DNA of 31,448 nucleotides from Candidatus Atribacteria bacterium (GTDB lineage: Bacteria; Atribacterota; Phoenicimicrobiia; Phoenicimicrobiales; Stramentimicrobiaceae). The stretch spans positions 1 to 31,448 of the forward strand of contig JAFGSC010000252.1 in NCBI GenBank assembly GCA_016934875.1. Direction: 5' to 3'. Shown in pieces: positions 1-7,416 of the stretch (its first letter is position 1; every line of letters starts with the position of its first letter). The notes beneath the pieces are model-generated. The model worked only from the letters and a program-made list of their open reading frames with translations. It did no database searches and had not been told where the DNA came from. The translations under genes and the position numbers were made by a program.

Positions 1-30
1 CCTCAGCACATTACCCCTTTACCCCTTTAC

Positions 31-49
31 CAGCCATTTGGCTGTTTTG
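31..49 (+). terminator. Possible small hairpin terminator of a gene to the left
   Basis: CAGCCA and TGGCTG form a 6-bp stem with a 2-base loop (31-44), followed by TTTTG. It could end a gene lying outside the window, but the stem is short and no upstream gene is visible. Just before it (11-30) is a short direct repeat of TACCCCTT. Confidence 0.25.
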
Positions 50-67
50 ACTAAATATAAAAACGAA

Positions 68-99
68 TTTGCATCAAATATTCTAAATTCTTATATTAG
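68..99 (+). promoter_or_regulatory. Putative Bacteroidota-type promoter of the HTH-Argonaute unit
   Basis: TTTG at 68-71 and TATATTAG at 92-99 are 20 bases apart, matching the Bacteroidota pattern TTTG-N19-21-TAnnTTTG with one mismatch in the -7 box. Transcription would start near 105 and give a leader of about 35-40 nt before the ATG at 143. This is pattern matching by eye in AT-rich DNA, so a chance match is possible. Confidence 0.35.
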
Positions 100-142
100 T
101 GATCGGTTTAGCGATGATTTTTACGATTAAAATTAACAGTTG

Positions 143-1099
143 ATGTTTGCACAAAAAACACTTTATCATTTAATGAACGACCGTTTGATGCCTGAGCTTC
201 CTTGCTTCGAGGAGGATCGGCTTTTTCGCGGGTGCTGGGGGTTTCTTCATAGGGCTTTAACGGTTGAGGCACCAGGCTATTTAGATCCGAGCGAGGCTTT
301 CGATGCTGCCGGTTTTCCGGTTGACGATCCCATTCGTGCGGAATGGAAAGGGGATACTCTTAACGCTCAGGAGCTTCAAAATCCGCCTCCTTATCACAAA
401 ATTCTGACTTTCTATCCACAGGCACATAAAGTTGGATTTTTCGTCTTCCTTGCCTGGCAAAGTATGCATCTGTTTTATCATTCGACCGAAAAAGAGATCC
501 AAAAGGAGCGAAAGACTTTTCAAAAAAAATACCTTCTGATGCAGTTTTTTGCTCATTTGGAGCAATATATCACCGACAATGCGCAACGAGAAAGTGCACG
601 AACTATTCGAGATGAATTTCATGGATTGATGGCTTTTTATTGGATCAAAGCGTATCGCTATTTTCATGCCCTGCTTGATCCGAGAAGTTTAAATTATTTC
701 GAAGAGGAGCTCATCAACGGCCTAAAAATAGGTTGTTCATCGAGCCCTTTTCTTACGATGTTGGTCGAAGCGCATGATCTAGAAAAAAAGATCGTTCTAC
801 CTGCTCCATCCGATGACCCGGATGATCTCAGCCGACTAATCTACGGTGTGCAAACAGATATGAATATACTGAAAAAACAATTGAATCAAGTGCGATTGGG
901 TGATTCAATTGCCAGCGACGATCGCTATGTAACACCCAAGAAAGCGTATGAGCTCTTGCGTATTCCGCCACAAACCTTGAGCAATTGGCGACTAAAGGGG
1001 AAATTGCATCATTATCGACAAGTCGGAAACCGCTATGAATATAGTCTTCGCGAATTAAAAACGTATCTAGAAACCCCCCAAAAAAGACCTTCAAAATAA
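143..1099 (+). CDS. Helix-turn-helix protein of unknown function, partner of Argonaute
   Basis: 318 residues from ATG 143; an in-frame TTG at 140 would add one residue. Residues about 260-310 (from YVTPKKAYELL through TLSNWRLKGKLHHYR to YSLRELKTYL) read as a winged helix-turn-helix of the MerR/excisionase (HTH_17) type, with the usual shape: helix, NWR recognition helix, basic wing, final helix. The first 255 residues are rich in aromatic and charged residues, look mainly helical, and match no family I recognise; I see no nuclease, TIR, Sir2 or membrane segment. The stop lies 6 bp before the Argonaute start, so the two are almost certainly co-transcribed. It may be an autoregulator of the unit, or a DNA-binding partner or effector of the Argonaute; the sequence does not decide. 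Base use is less AT-rich than the glycan locus to the right, suggesting separate origin. Confidence 0.8.
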   Translation: MFAQKTLYHLMNDRLMPELPCFEEDRLFRGCWGFLHRALTVEAPGYLDPSEAFDAAGFPVDDPIRAEWKGDTLNAQELQNPPPYHKILTFYPQAHKVGFFVFLAWQSMHLFYHSTEKEIQKERKTFQKKYLLMQFFAHLEQYITDNAQRESARTIRDEFHGLMAFYWIKAYRYFHALLDPRSLNYFEEELINGLKIGCSSSPFLTMLVEAHDLEKKIVLPAPSDDPDDLSRLIYGVQTDMNILKKQLNQVRLGDSIASDDRYVTPKKAYELLRIPPQTLSNWRLKGKLHHYRQVGNRYEYSLRELKTYLETPQKRPSK

Positions 1100-1105
1100 C
1101 GCCTT

Positions 1106-3154
1106 ATGGAAACCTCAAATCTCACGGAGAGCGGTAGATTGATCCGCAATACCTTGTGCTTTTCACTTCCCCAAAAAACGGTACAAATTGGACTGTATTT
1201 TAAAGAACAAAGCACGCTGAAGCGTATAAATAAGAAGCATTTTGCTGAATTTTGTAGCGATCCCCAACTCCTCCGAAAAGTGGACGAGTATGTATGGCTT
1301 GATCTATCTACGACAGCGGCGGATGCGGTTTATTCTTTTTCTCTTGATCAAATCCCCTATCTCGCAAAGTGGTACTACGAAACCAAATGTTATACCCTGC
1401 TCCGAAAACAAGTGCGAATTGTACGCTACACCTTTACTTCGGCGATTCAGTATTGGGTAGCATTGCCGAGTGCCCCAAAAACGGATCGACTACTCTTTAA
1501 AAAATTCACCTTGTATTTTGACGTGAACCATCCAAAACATGAACTTTCGATTACGGTAGCCTATGATGGTGTTTCACAGGTATTGTTAACGCATGTCGAA
1601 GCATTGGTCAACAAGCAACAAATGGATACGATGCTTTTAAAGTCGGTGATTTACAATCGGGAATGCATGCCTTATCACCGCTTACCGGAAGATTTACGTT
1701 TGCAATCCGATCAAATCTATCCGATCCTTCGAAAGGATTTGGCAGCGTTTCTACACGTGGATTGGGAGCATGTTATCGACCCCCTCAAGCTACAAACTGC
1801 ATTTGTTCAAATTCAGTCTTTTTACCAGGAATTCTTACAGAGCAAAGCCATGCAGGCGCTTTTTCCATCGAAGATAGAATGGCAAGGAGTAAGGAAAGAA
1901 GACATTTTTTCCTTGAAAGAAAAATCAAAAGACTTGGCTTTTGGTCGGAATCATTTTTCGAAAGATATCTATGGAGCTTTCAAGACTTACGGCCCCTATC
2001 GCTTACCGGCATCGCGACACTATAAGGTGTTCATTCTTTATCCCAAAGAGCGCAGAACGATCAAGGAGTTGCTCGAAAAACACCTGAGAGGTGAAGCAGG
2101 CTATACCAGTTTGCAGAGTTACAGTCACCTGCCATTGGTCTATCGGCCGGAATTAAATTTAGAAATCAGTCGGGTGGAGGAGCTTGAAAAGGAAGTTGAA
2201 ACCTATTTAGCACGCTTTCAAAAAGAAGAGGGGGTGCGCTATTTTGTTTTCTATCTTTCGCCTTATCCGAAATTTGGTGGAACCAAAGCGAGTCGGAAAA
2301 CCTATTATCGAGTAAAGGAACTTTTGCTAAAGCGACAGATTGTTTCGCAGGTTATTAGCAATCATCAGTTAAAGAGAAACATCAATTTTTGGATTCCGAA
2401 TATCGCGATTTCGATGTTAGCTAAACTGGGTGGAACACCTTGGAAGTTGGCGCGTACAACGCAAAAGGAATTGATTGTGGGTTTTGGTGCTTTTCGGAGT
2501 ACAAATCGAAAGAAACCCTATGTAGGGTCGTCGTTTTGTTTCGACAATGAAGGACAGTTTCAGGAATTTGACTGTTGGCAGGAAGTGTATGAGTGGGCTT
2601 TCATGGGGCAGCTGTACAAGGCTATTGAGCGTTATCGATCTAAAAACCAATCGATTCATCGTATTGTGATCCATTATTACAAAGAACTAAACAAGAAAGA
2701 GTTTCGCCAGGTGGAAGAACTCTTGGATCAGTTTCAATTGGATTTACCGGTGATTGTGGTACGTATCAGCAGTAGTTTTGATCAGAAAGAGCTGATTGTT
2801 GATTTGGAACACCCGAATTATTTACCACTCAATGCAACTTATTACCATTTGGATTACCACGATTATTTATTGTATATCAACGATCGGGAGGAAGGGAAGC
2901 AAAAAACAAGGAAAACGCCTTTTCCATTGAAGGTGAGCTTACAGGCGAATAAGATTGGTTTAATGGATGATCAGGGATTGGTGCAAAGCTTGATGCAACA
3001 ATTGTATGATTTTAGTTTGCTACATTGGCGAAGTATCAATCAACCTCGTTTACCGGTTACGATTGCTTATCCGCACTATCTGGCGCAAATCTTTCCCTAT
3101 TTCCAATCGGATACTTTGCAAGAAATTGGACGGACGAGTTTGTGGTTTTTGTAA
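1106..3154 (+). CDS. Prokaryotic Argonaute, PIWI catalytic residues apparently lost
   Basis: 682 residues. Residues about 1-300 would be the N, L1, (reduced) PAZ and L2 parts; L2 ends with a typical TYGPY (294-298). MID spans about 305-445 and carries the guide 5'-phosphate pocket pattern: YYRVK (400-404), Q415, then NIA (432-434) and AKLGG (439-443). PIWI spans about 450-682: LIVGFGAFRS (456-465), IVIHYYKEL (520-528) and the C-terminal RLPVTIAYPHYLAQI (648-662). In nuclease-active Argonautes the first strand reads VGID and the third IHRD; here the positions are G460 and Tyr-524/525, so at least two of the DEDX residues are missing and target cutting is not expected. From memory it resembles long Argonautes of Bacteroidota; that was not searched. 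Inactive Argonautes generally act as guide-dependent sensors of invading DNA or RNA that trigger a partner. The only co-directional neighbour is the HTH gene just upstream. Confidence 0.88.
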   Translation: METSNLTESGRLIRNTLCFSLPQKTVQIGLYFKEQSTLKRINKKHFAEFCSDPQLLRKVDEYVWLDLSTTAADAVYSFSLDQIPYLAKWYYETKCYTLLRKQVRIVRYTFTSAIQYWVALPSAPKTDRLLFKKFTLYFDVNHPKHELSITVAYDGVSQVLLTHVEALVNKQQMDTMLLKSVIYNRECMPYHRLPEDLRLQSDQIYPILRKDLAAFLHVDWEHVIDPLKLQTAFVQIQSFYQEFLQSKAMQALFPSKIEWQGVRKEDIFSLKEKSKDLAFGRNHFSKDIYGAFKTYGPYRLPASRHYKVFILYPKERRTIKELLEKHLRGEAGYTSLQSYSHLPLVYRPELNLEISRVEELEKEVETYLARFQKEEGVRYFVFYLSPYPKFGGTKASRKTYYRVKELLLKRQIVSQVISNHQLKRNINFWIPNIAISMLAKLGGTPWKLARTTQKELIVGFGAFRSTNRKKPYVGSSFCFDNEGQFQEFDCWQEVYEWAFMGQLYKAIERYRSKNQSIHRIVIHYYKELNKKEFRQVEELLDQFQLDLPVIVVRISSSFDQKELIVDLEHPNYLPLNATYYHLDYHDYLLYINDREEGKQKTRKTPFPLKVSLQANKIGLMDDQGLVQSLMQQLYDFSLLHWRSINQPRLPVTIAYPHYLAQIFPYFQSDTLQEIGRTSLWFL

Positions 3155-3303
3155 AAAGGGATGAGGATGAGAGGGGAAGCTGGAGGGGAAATGGAATGAA
3201 GGGGAATTTCTTCATTTTTGTAAATGAATAATCCTAAACGCTTTCCTTCTGGACAGGAGGAGTTGGGGGGTGGATAATAAACGAATAAAATAAAAACCAC
3301 CCA

Positions 3304-3343
3304 GGCAAAGTATGCTTTGCCGACCCTCCTTTTTAAGGAGGGT
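3304..3343. repeat. Double hairpin element, possible bidirectional terminator
   Basis: Two perfect stems lie side by side: GGCAAAG (3304-3310) with CTTTGCC (3315-3321), and ACCCTCCTT (3323-3331) with AAGGAGGGT (3335-3343) around a TTT loop. The arrangement looks like a dispersed intergenic palindrome of Bacteroidota. It may also stop transcription from the Argonaute gene, although no T tract follows directly. Confidence 0.55.
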
Positions 3344-3411
3344 AGTGTTTTGCTAGCGGATTTGTGATTTGGTGAGTTGCAAATTAATTGGAGCCAACTG
3401 TTGTTTCTTCA

Positions 3412-3433
3412 TTTTTTGTCTTGATACAAAAAA
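3412..3433. repeat. AT-rich inverted repeat
   Basis: TTTTTTGT (3412-3419) and ACAAAAAA (3426-3433) are perfect inverted copies around CTTGAT, so on either strand the stem ends in a T run. This could serve as an intrinsic terminator for either side, or be a fragment of a dispersed repeat; a related ATCAAG word follows at 3448-3453. Confidence 0.4.
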
Positions 3434-3497
3434 CGAAGCAAAAAAAATCAAGGCGGAATTTTTTCTTCACTTTCTTCGTTGTAAAAGTCAAGTTCAG

Positions 3498-3530
3498 TGG
3501 TGTGATTTTTCAGTCAAGCTGAAAACTTCA
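3498..3530. repeat. Imperfect hairpin with TTTTCAG/CTGAAAA core
   Basis: TTTTCAG (3507-3513) pairs with CTGAAAA (3519-3525) around TCAAG; the stem extends with mismatches to GGTG (from 3498) and CACC (to 3530). It is either a terminator for the convergent genes or a dispersed palindrome. Confidence 0.4.
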
Positions 3531-3636
3531 CCATTTCACTAAGCTTTCACTTCCTTATCTGATTTGATAAAATAAGGCCATTTTTCGTGAAATTTGTTGT
3601 TGATTTTCATTGTTTCTTATTTGCTATAGCCTCTGA

Positions 3637-3666
3637 TCCCGATCCCGATCCCGATAGCTATCGGGA
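3637..3666. repeat. Tandem TCCCGA hexamers ending in an 18-bp palindrome
   Basis: Three TCCCGA hexamers in tandem (3637-3654) are followed by TAGCTA and TCGGGA, so 3649-3666 is a perfect 18-bp palindrome. Exactly the same palindrome occurs at 31275-31292 inside a coding gene, which shows it is a dispersed element and not a local regulatory site. Confidence 0.75.
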
Positions 3667-3764
3667 CATCGCCTATGGCTCAGCTTTTGACCTTCCGACC
3701 TTAGACAACTTTAGTCACTCTTCACTTTTTTGTCAACCTATTTCAGGACAAGGCAGAATTGTAT

Positions 3765-4859
3765 TTACTTAAAACTATATTGATAATCCGGATTCTCCTT
3801 CATTGTTTTGACGCTTTGGGGGTAGTTTTCGATAAACCAAACCAAGAAAGCTGACACGTCTATTTTATCTTTTAGCATATTTGCCTTGCGTTCTTGAAAC
3901 TCTTCTCTTAAATTGTCTATGGCTAATAATTCTTCTAATTTGGAAATTAAACACTCTGGATGAACTGGATTAATACCATACGTTAAGCCATATTGATGCT
4001 CCAGTTCTTCCAAAACAGAAATTCTTCCGGCAAAACTTGAAAACCGAAGAGATGGAACACCAAGCATTGATGCCTCTACGCTCATGCTTTGGCTATCGCA
4101 TATTAATATTGAAGCATGAGCAAGAATTTGATGAATATCGTTTGGATTTATTTTTAAAAGATATTTTTTGTACTTATCATCGAGCGAAGCCTCCGAAGAA
4201 ATTAAAACCTGCAATGATTTACGCTCAAAAACAGAAATCAGCTTTTCTAAAAAATCATAACTAATTCCTTTTATTCCAAAATCATGATGAGCCGTTAATC
4301 TCGCCAAACGGATAATTACATAATCCTTCTTTAGTTTATATTCTTCTACAATCTTATTGTCTGGTCTAAAAACATTGGGATGTAAATAACCCAGTTTCAT
4401 ATAGCCGGCATAACCAATTTTTTTTTCATTCCATTTTCCCACCGAACAAACCTCAGGACATAAAATGGTTTGCGTAAAAGGATAAGCAAGATCACCAAGC
4501 GTTTTAATTACACTATAATCATCTTCTGTTATAGTAATCCGCTTAATACCCAACAACTTCCCCATTTGAGCAATGGAAGCATCTGTGCCAATAATTAAAT
4601 TGGGCTTAAAACTTAAGAGAATTGGCAACAATGCCAGGTTTCTTTTTTGCAGGCTATATGCAATTGCTAACTTTGACCTACCTCTCTCCTCAGGCAAAAT
4701 ATTTGTGTATTCAAAGCCATCCTCAATTAAAAGATTTTCCAATACATCTTTGGTTTTGATCAGAATTTTTACCTGAAAACCTTTCAGCATTAACCTTTTA
4801 ATGGCTTCCCTTAAAAACAAATACTGTGCGGGGTGGCCGAAATAAAAAAGAATTTTCAT
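3765..4859 (-). CDS. DUF354-family GT-B-like protein, probable sugar transferase or epimerase
   Basis: 364 residues. The N-terminus MKILFYFGHPAQYLFLREAI and the later stretch GTDASIAQMGKLLGI / TITEDDYSVI are characteristic of the DUF354 family, which has the two-Rossmann-domain (GT-B) fold shared by UDP-GlcNAc 2-epimerases and some glycosyltransferases. It is the last gene of the - strand cluster, 6 bp after the WbpG-type amidotransferase gene, and faces the Argonaute unit tail to tail. Position after the amidination genes suggests a role late in assembly or in making the modified sugar. Transferase versus epimerase cannot be settled from the sequence alone. Confidence 0.75.
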   Translation of the reverse strand: MKILFYFGHPAQYLFLREAIKRLMLKGFQVKILIKTKDVLENLLIEDGFEYTNILPEERGRSKLAIAYSLQKRNLALLPILLSFKPNLIIGTDASIAQMGKLLGIKRITITEDDYSVIKTLGDLAYPFTQTILCPEVCSVGKWNEKKIGYAGYMKLGYLHPNVFRPDNKIVEEYKLKKDYVIIRLARLTAHHDFGIKGISYDFLEKLISVFERKSLQVLISSEASLDDKYKKYLLKINPNDIHQILAHASILICDSQSMSVEASMLGVPSLRFSSFAGRISVLEELEHQYGLTYGINPVHPECLISKLEELLAIDNLREEFQERKANMLKDKIDVSAFLVWFIENYPQSVKTMKENPDYQYSFK

Positions 4860-4865
4860 TTTGAA

Positions 4866-6023
4866 TTATTTATTGATTTCTTTACCAATCACTTCTCTTT
4901 CTGTCAACGACATAGGTTTATAGTCAAATATTCTTTTAATTATTGGAGAAAACATTTCTGCTAAACCATAGATTAAATTATAATTTGAAGGATAATCAAA
5001 TGTTTTTTTATTAGGAGCATTCCAAATCGCATCAAATTCCCCTTCAGAAATATCCAATTTTTTAAGCGTATAATGTCTTAACTCTAAAAGCTCCTCTTTT
5101 GTGGCAAAAGGCACTTCTATCAATTCCAAGGCTTTTTCTCGTGAAATTGCTCCTGATAAAATTTGTGCAGAAAGGTTTATAAGGCGTTTATCTATATTAA
5201 ATTTTTCAGGAAGCCAATAGGCCATAACAAATTTTGTAAAAAGATTTTCGTGATGATGTCCGCCATAATCTTTCCATTCATATTTCTCTTGTAACAAAAC
5301 CTTTGCTGCTTGCTTCTGATAATCCAGGTAATAAAAAGGCCGTACGTCTTTCACTTTTTTGATTAAGCCTGCATAAATCATCTTTGGGAATGAAAGCATT
5401 GGGTAAGTCCTTAATCTTACATTGTTCCCAAATGTTTTGTGTATGTATTTTAATTGCTTTGTATCTGAATAAGTCCATTCTTTGGGTTGTTTTCCTTCAG
5501 ATCTAAAATCATTACCTCGAATGATAAATTTTATTTTCTCCTTTAATGCTACTTTATACATTACTGCTTTGATAGCCATATCAGTTGGTGTATCAACCCA
5601 GGGTAGACCCGCTTTTATATACGACCTCAATAAGTCTTTTATTTCTTCATAATTTATCACATAAGTCTCTAAATCTATATTTAATTTTTTTGTGATTTTA
5701 TATATGTTCTGAACTGTTATCTCAGAATTAAACCCATTATCTAAATTCACTGCTAATGGATTTAAGCCTGCTTCTTTTAACAGAACCATTAAGTAAGAAC
5801 TATCTACTCCACCGCTTACACCAACAACACAATGATAAATACCTTTTCCTTTATTTTGTTTCATCCTGGCTATGATATCTTCCCAATCTTTTAGCCCTTT
5901 ATCACCACGGGGATATGTTTCCATCATGTTTTCTTGCAATTTGCAAAAATTAGAAATTCCATTTTCATCAAAAGTAATTCCCGGAATAGTTTCATTCCAT
6001 ATACCTTTACTACAAACCTTCAT
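4866..6023 (-). CDS. N-acetyl sugar amidotransferase (WbpG/PseA/LegA type)
   Basis: 385 residues with a PP-loop ATP-pyrophosphatase motif SGGVDSS (70-76). The family activates the carbonyl of an acetamido sugar with ATP and accepts ammonia to give an acetamidino group. The N-terminal segment (CSKGIWNETIPGITFDENG, then ISNFC) aligns with the family's four-cysteine zinc segment, but only C4 and C27 remain; the other two positions appear as G7 and S24. The HisF and HisH paralogues lie directly upstream in transcription order (8-bp gap to HisF), reproducing the known WbpG-HisH2-HisF2 arrangement of Pseudomonas O-antigen loci, where HisH/HisF supply ammonia. The substrate here could be the nonulosonic acid made by the same locus or another HexNAc. 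Confidence 0.85.
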   Translation of the reverse strand: MKVCSKGIWNETIPGITFDENGISNFCKLQENMMETYPRGDKGLKDWEDIIARMKQNKGKGIYHCVVGVSGGVDSSYLMVLLKEAGLNPLAVNLDNGFNSEITVQNIYKITKKLNIDLETYVINYEEIKDLLRSYIKAGLPWVDTPTDMAIKAVMYKVALKEKIKFIIRGNDFRSEGKQPKEWTYSDTKQLKYIHKTFGNNVRLRTYPMLSFPKMIYAGLIKKVKDVRPFYYLDYQKQAAKVLLQEKYEWKDYGGHHHENLFTKFVMAYWLPEKFNIDKRLINLSAQILSGAISREKALELIEVPFATKEELLELRHYTLKKLDISEGEFDAIWNAPNKKTFDYPSNYNLIYGLAEMFSPIIKRIFDYKPMSLTEREVIGKEINK

Positions 6024-6031
6024 ATGATTGT

Positions 6032-6793
6032 TTACTTTATTAATGACAATAATTGTTGTTGAGAGGGGTAGTTTACTAAAACTGCTCTTCGGGGGCCATG
6101 ATATACAAACATTGATCCTGCCCCAACGGCAGAAGCATAAGTTTTATTCAGGACTTCTGACATATGTTCCAAATTTCCTGCTCCTCCAACAGCTACTACA
6201 GGAATATGAATTGCTTTGGCTATTTTTTCTACTAAATCAATGTCATAACCGACCATCATCCCATCTTGCTCTATTGAATTTATTATTAATTCTCCGGCAC
6301 CTTTCTCTTCCATTAAGCGGGCAAATGCAACGGGATCTAAACCTGTTGATTTTAATCCTCCAAGGATATAAACTTGTTCTTTTCCTAGAAATTTCTTTTT
6401 CACGTCGATGGAGACTACGATTGTTGAGCTGCCAAATACATCACTTGCTTGCCGAATAAAATCAGGATTCTCAACCGAATAAGAGTTGATAATCACTTTT
6501 TCCGCACCTGCATTTATTATTTCTTTGATATCCTGAATAGTTTTTATCCCACCCCCCACTGCAAAAGGCATATTGGCTTCCTCCCCAACATTACGGACAA
6601 AATCAAGAGAAACGGTCCTTTTTTCTTTACTTGCAAGAATATCCAAAAATACCAATTCATCTACTTTTAGGTCATTAAAAATTTTGACCGCATTGATAGG
6701 ATCTCCAATATAACGATAATCCTTAAACTTAACCGATTTCACGAGTCCTTGCCCCTTTAAAAGCAGAATTGGAATAACACGTGGTCTATACAT
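6032..6793 (-). CDS. hisF: HisF-like acetamidino modification subunit (AglZ/HisF2 type)
   Basis: 253 residues, a full-length (beta-alpha)8 HisF barrel: RVIPILLLKG at the start, GGGIKTIQDI (80-89), VVSIDVK (126-132). In genuine HisF the catalytic pair is D11 and D130. D130 is kept but position 11 is leucine (ILLLKG where CLDVKDG is expected), so the imidazole-glycerol-phosphate cyclase reaction should be lost. The remaining role would be to dock HisH and pass ammonia to the WbpG-type enzyme. The gene sits between HisH and WbpG with short gaps and no other histidine genes nearby, which supports a polysaccharide-specific paralogue over histidine synthesis. The symbol is the family name only. Confidence 0.85.
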   Translation of the reverse strand: MYRPRVIPILLLKGQGLVKSVKFKDYRYIGDPINAVKIFNDLKVDELVFLDILASKEKRTVSLDFVRNVGEEANMPFAVGGGIKTIQDIKEIINAGAEKVIINSYSVENPDFIRQASDVFGSSTIVVSIDVKKKFLGKEQVYILGGLKSTGLDPVAFARLMEEKGAGELIINSIEQDGMMVGYDIDLVEKIAKAIHIPVVAVGGAGNLEHMSEVLNKTYASAVGAGSMFVYHGPRRAVLVNYPSQQQLLSLIK

Positions 6794-6804
6794 TTAAAAA
6801 GAAA

Positions 6805-7413
6805 TTAAAGATTAATGAAGTTCTGAATTATCTTTTCTCCCCAATCATGACTTTTTTCCGGGTGAAACTGAGTGCCATAAATATGATCTTTTTGAATGGA
6901 AGATGTAAATGGATATTCATATTCTGTAGTTGTTAAAATATCTTTTTGATTATTACACTGAATATGATAGGAATGAACAAAATAGAACAATGCTTCTTTT
7001 GGTACATTTTTGAATAAGACCGATTCTTGATTTATTTCCGCATTATTCCAACCTATATGAGGCACTTTGTATTTTAATTGATCCTTCATCTTAAATTTAA
7101 CAACATCAGCATCAAACCACCCTAGGCCTTCTGCATCGCCCTCCTCACTGTGTTTAGCCATCAATTGCATACCTAAACAAATACCTAAAATAGGAGTCTT
7201 TTCTACAAGTACTTTGTTATTTATAACCTCCCAAAGACCATATTCTTTTAAATTCTTTATGCCATTGGCAAAATGCCCAACCCCGGGAAGAATTAATTTA
7301 TCAGCCTTCGAAATTATTTCGGGATCTCTTGAAATCACAACATTAGTCCCAACCATAATGAATTTTTTCTGCACAGAACGCAGGTTTCCCATCCCATAAT
7401 CTATTATTACCAT
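6805..7413 (-). CDS. hisH: HisH-like glutamine amidotransferase for sugar amidination
   Basis: 202 residues, the usual HisH length. The class I glutaminase triad is intact: C79 in GICLGMQ, H184 and E186 in QFHPEKS; MVIIDYGMGN at the start is typical. It should hydrolyse glutamine and deliver ammonia through the HisF-like barrel to the WbpG-type amidotransferase encoded next. The gene starts 3 bp after the CapK-like gene and ends 11 bp before hisF. Context (O-antigen genes on all sides) argues against a role in histidine synthesis. Confidence 0.87.
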   Translation of the reverse strand: MVIIDYGMGNLRSVQKKFIMVGTNVVISRDPEIISKADKLILPGVGHFANGIKNLKEYGLWEVINNKVLVEKTPILGICLGMQLMAKHSEEGDAEGLGWFDADVVKFKMKDQLKYKVPHIGWNNAEINQESVLFKNVPKEALFYFVHSYHIQCNNQKDILTTTEYEYPFTSSIQKDHIYGTQFHPEKSHDWGEKIIQNFINL

Positions 7414-7416
7414 CTT

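Larger units (their letters stand above)
3155..3764. other. Gene-free, repeat-rich junction between Argonaute unit and glycan locus
   Basis: About 610 bp between two convergent genes. It holds at least five hairpin-forming or repeated elements (listed separately) and no believable gene. The only longer reading frame, 3587-3772 (+), runs through the TCCCGA hexamer repeat (translated DPDPDPDS) and overlaps the end of the DUF354 gene, so it is not called. Transcripts from both sides probably end here. Confidence 0.7.

Noticed and set aside
281..667. 128-residue antisense frame inside the HTH gene, and similar long antisense frames in rfbH, rfbG and others
   Set aside because: They are mirror frames of well-supported genes, with no recognisable motifs or start context.
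1106..3154. SPARTA or SPARSA short Argonaute system
   Set aside because: The protein has about 300 residues before MID, and the neighbour has no TIR-APAZ or Sir2-APAZ features.
3637..3666. CRISPR-like repeat
   Set aside because: Only three hexamers without spacers and a palindrome found elsewhere in the window; no cas genes.
3587..3772. 61-residue + strand reading frame in the junction
   Set aside because: It is read through the TCCCGA repeat (DPDPDPDS) and overlaps the convergent DUF354 gene; no conserved feature.
6032..7413. Histidine biosynthesis operon fragment
   Set aside because: No other his genes, HisF lacks D11, and a WbpG-type amidotransferase follows; the sugar amidination role fits better.
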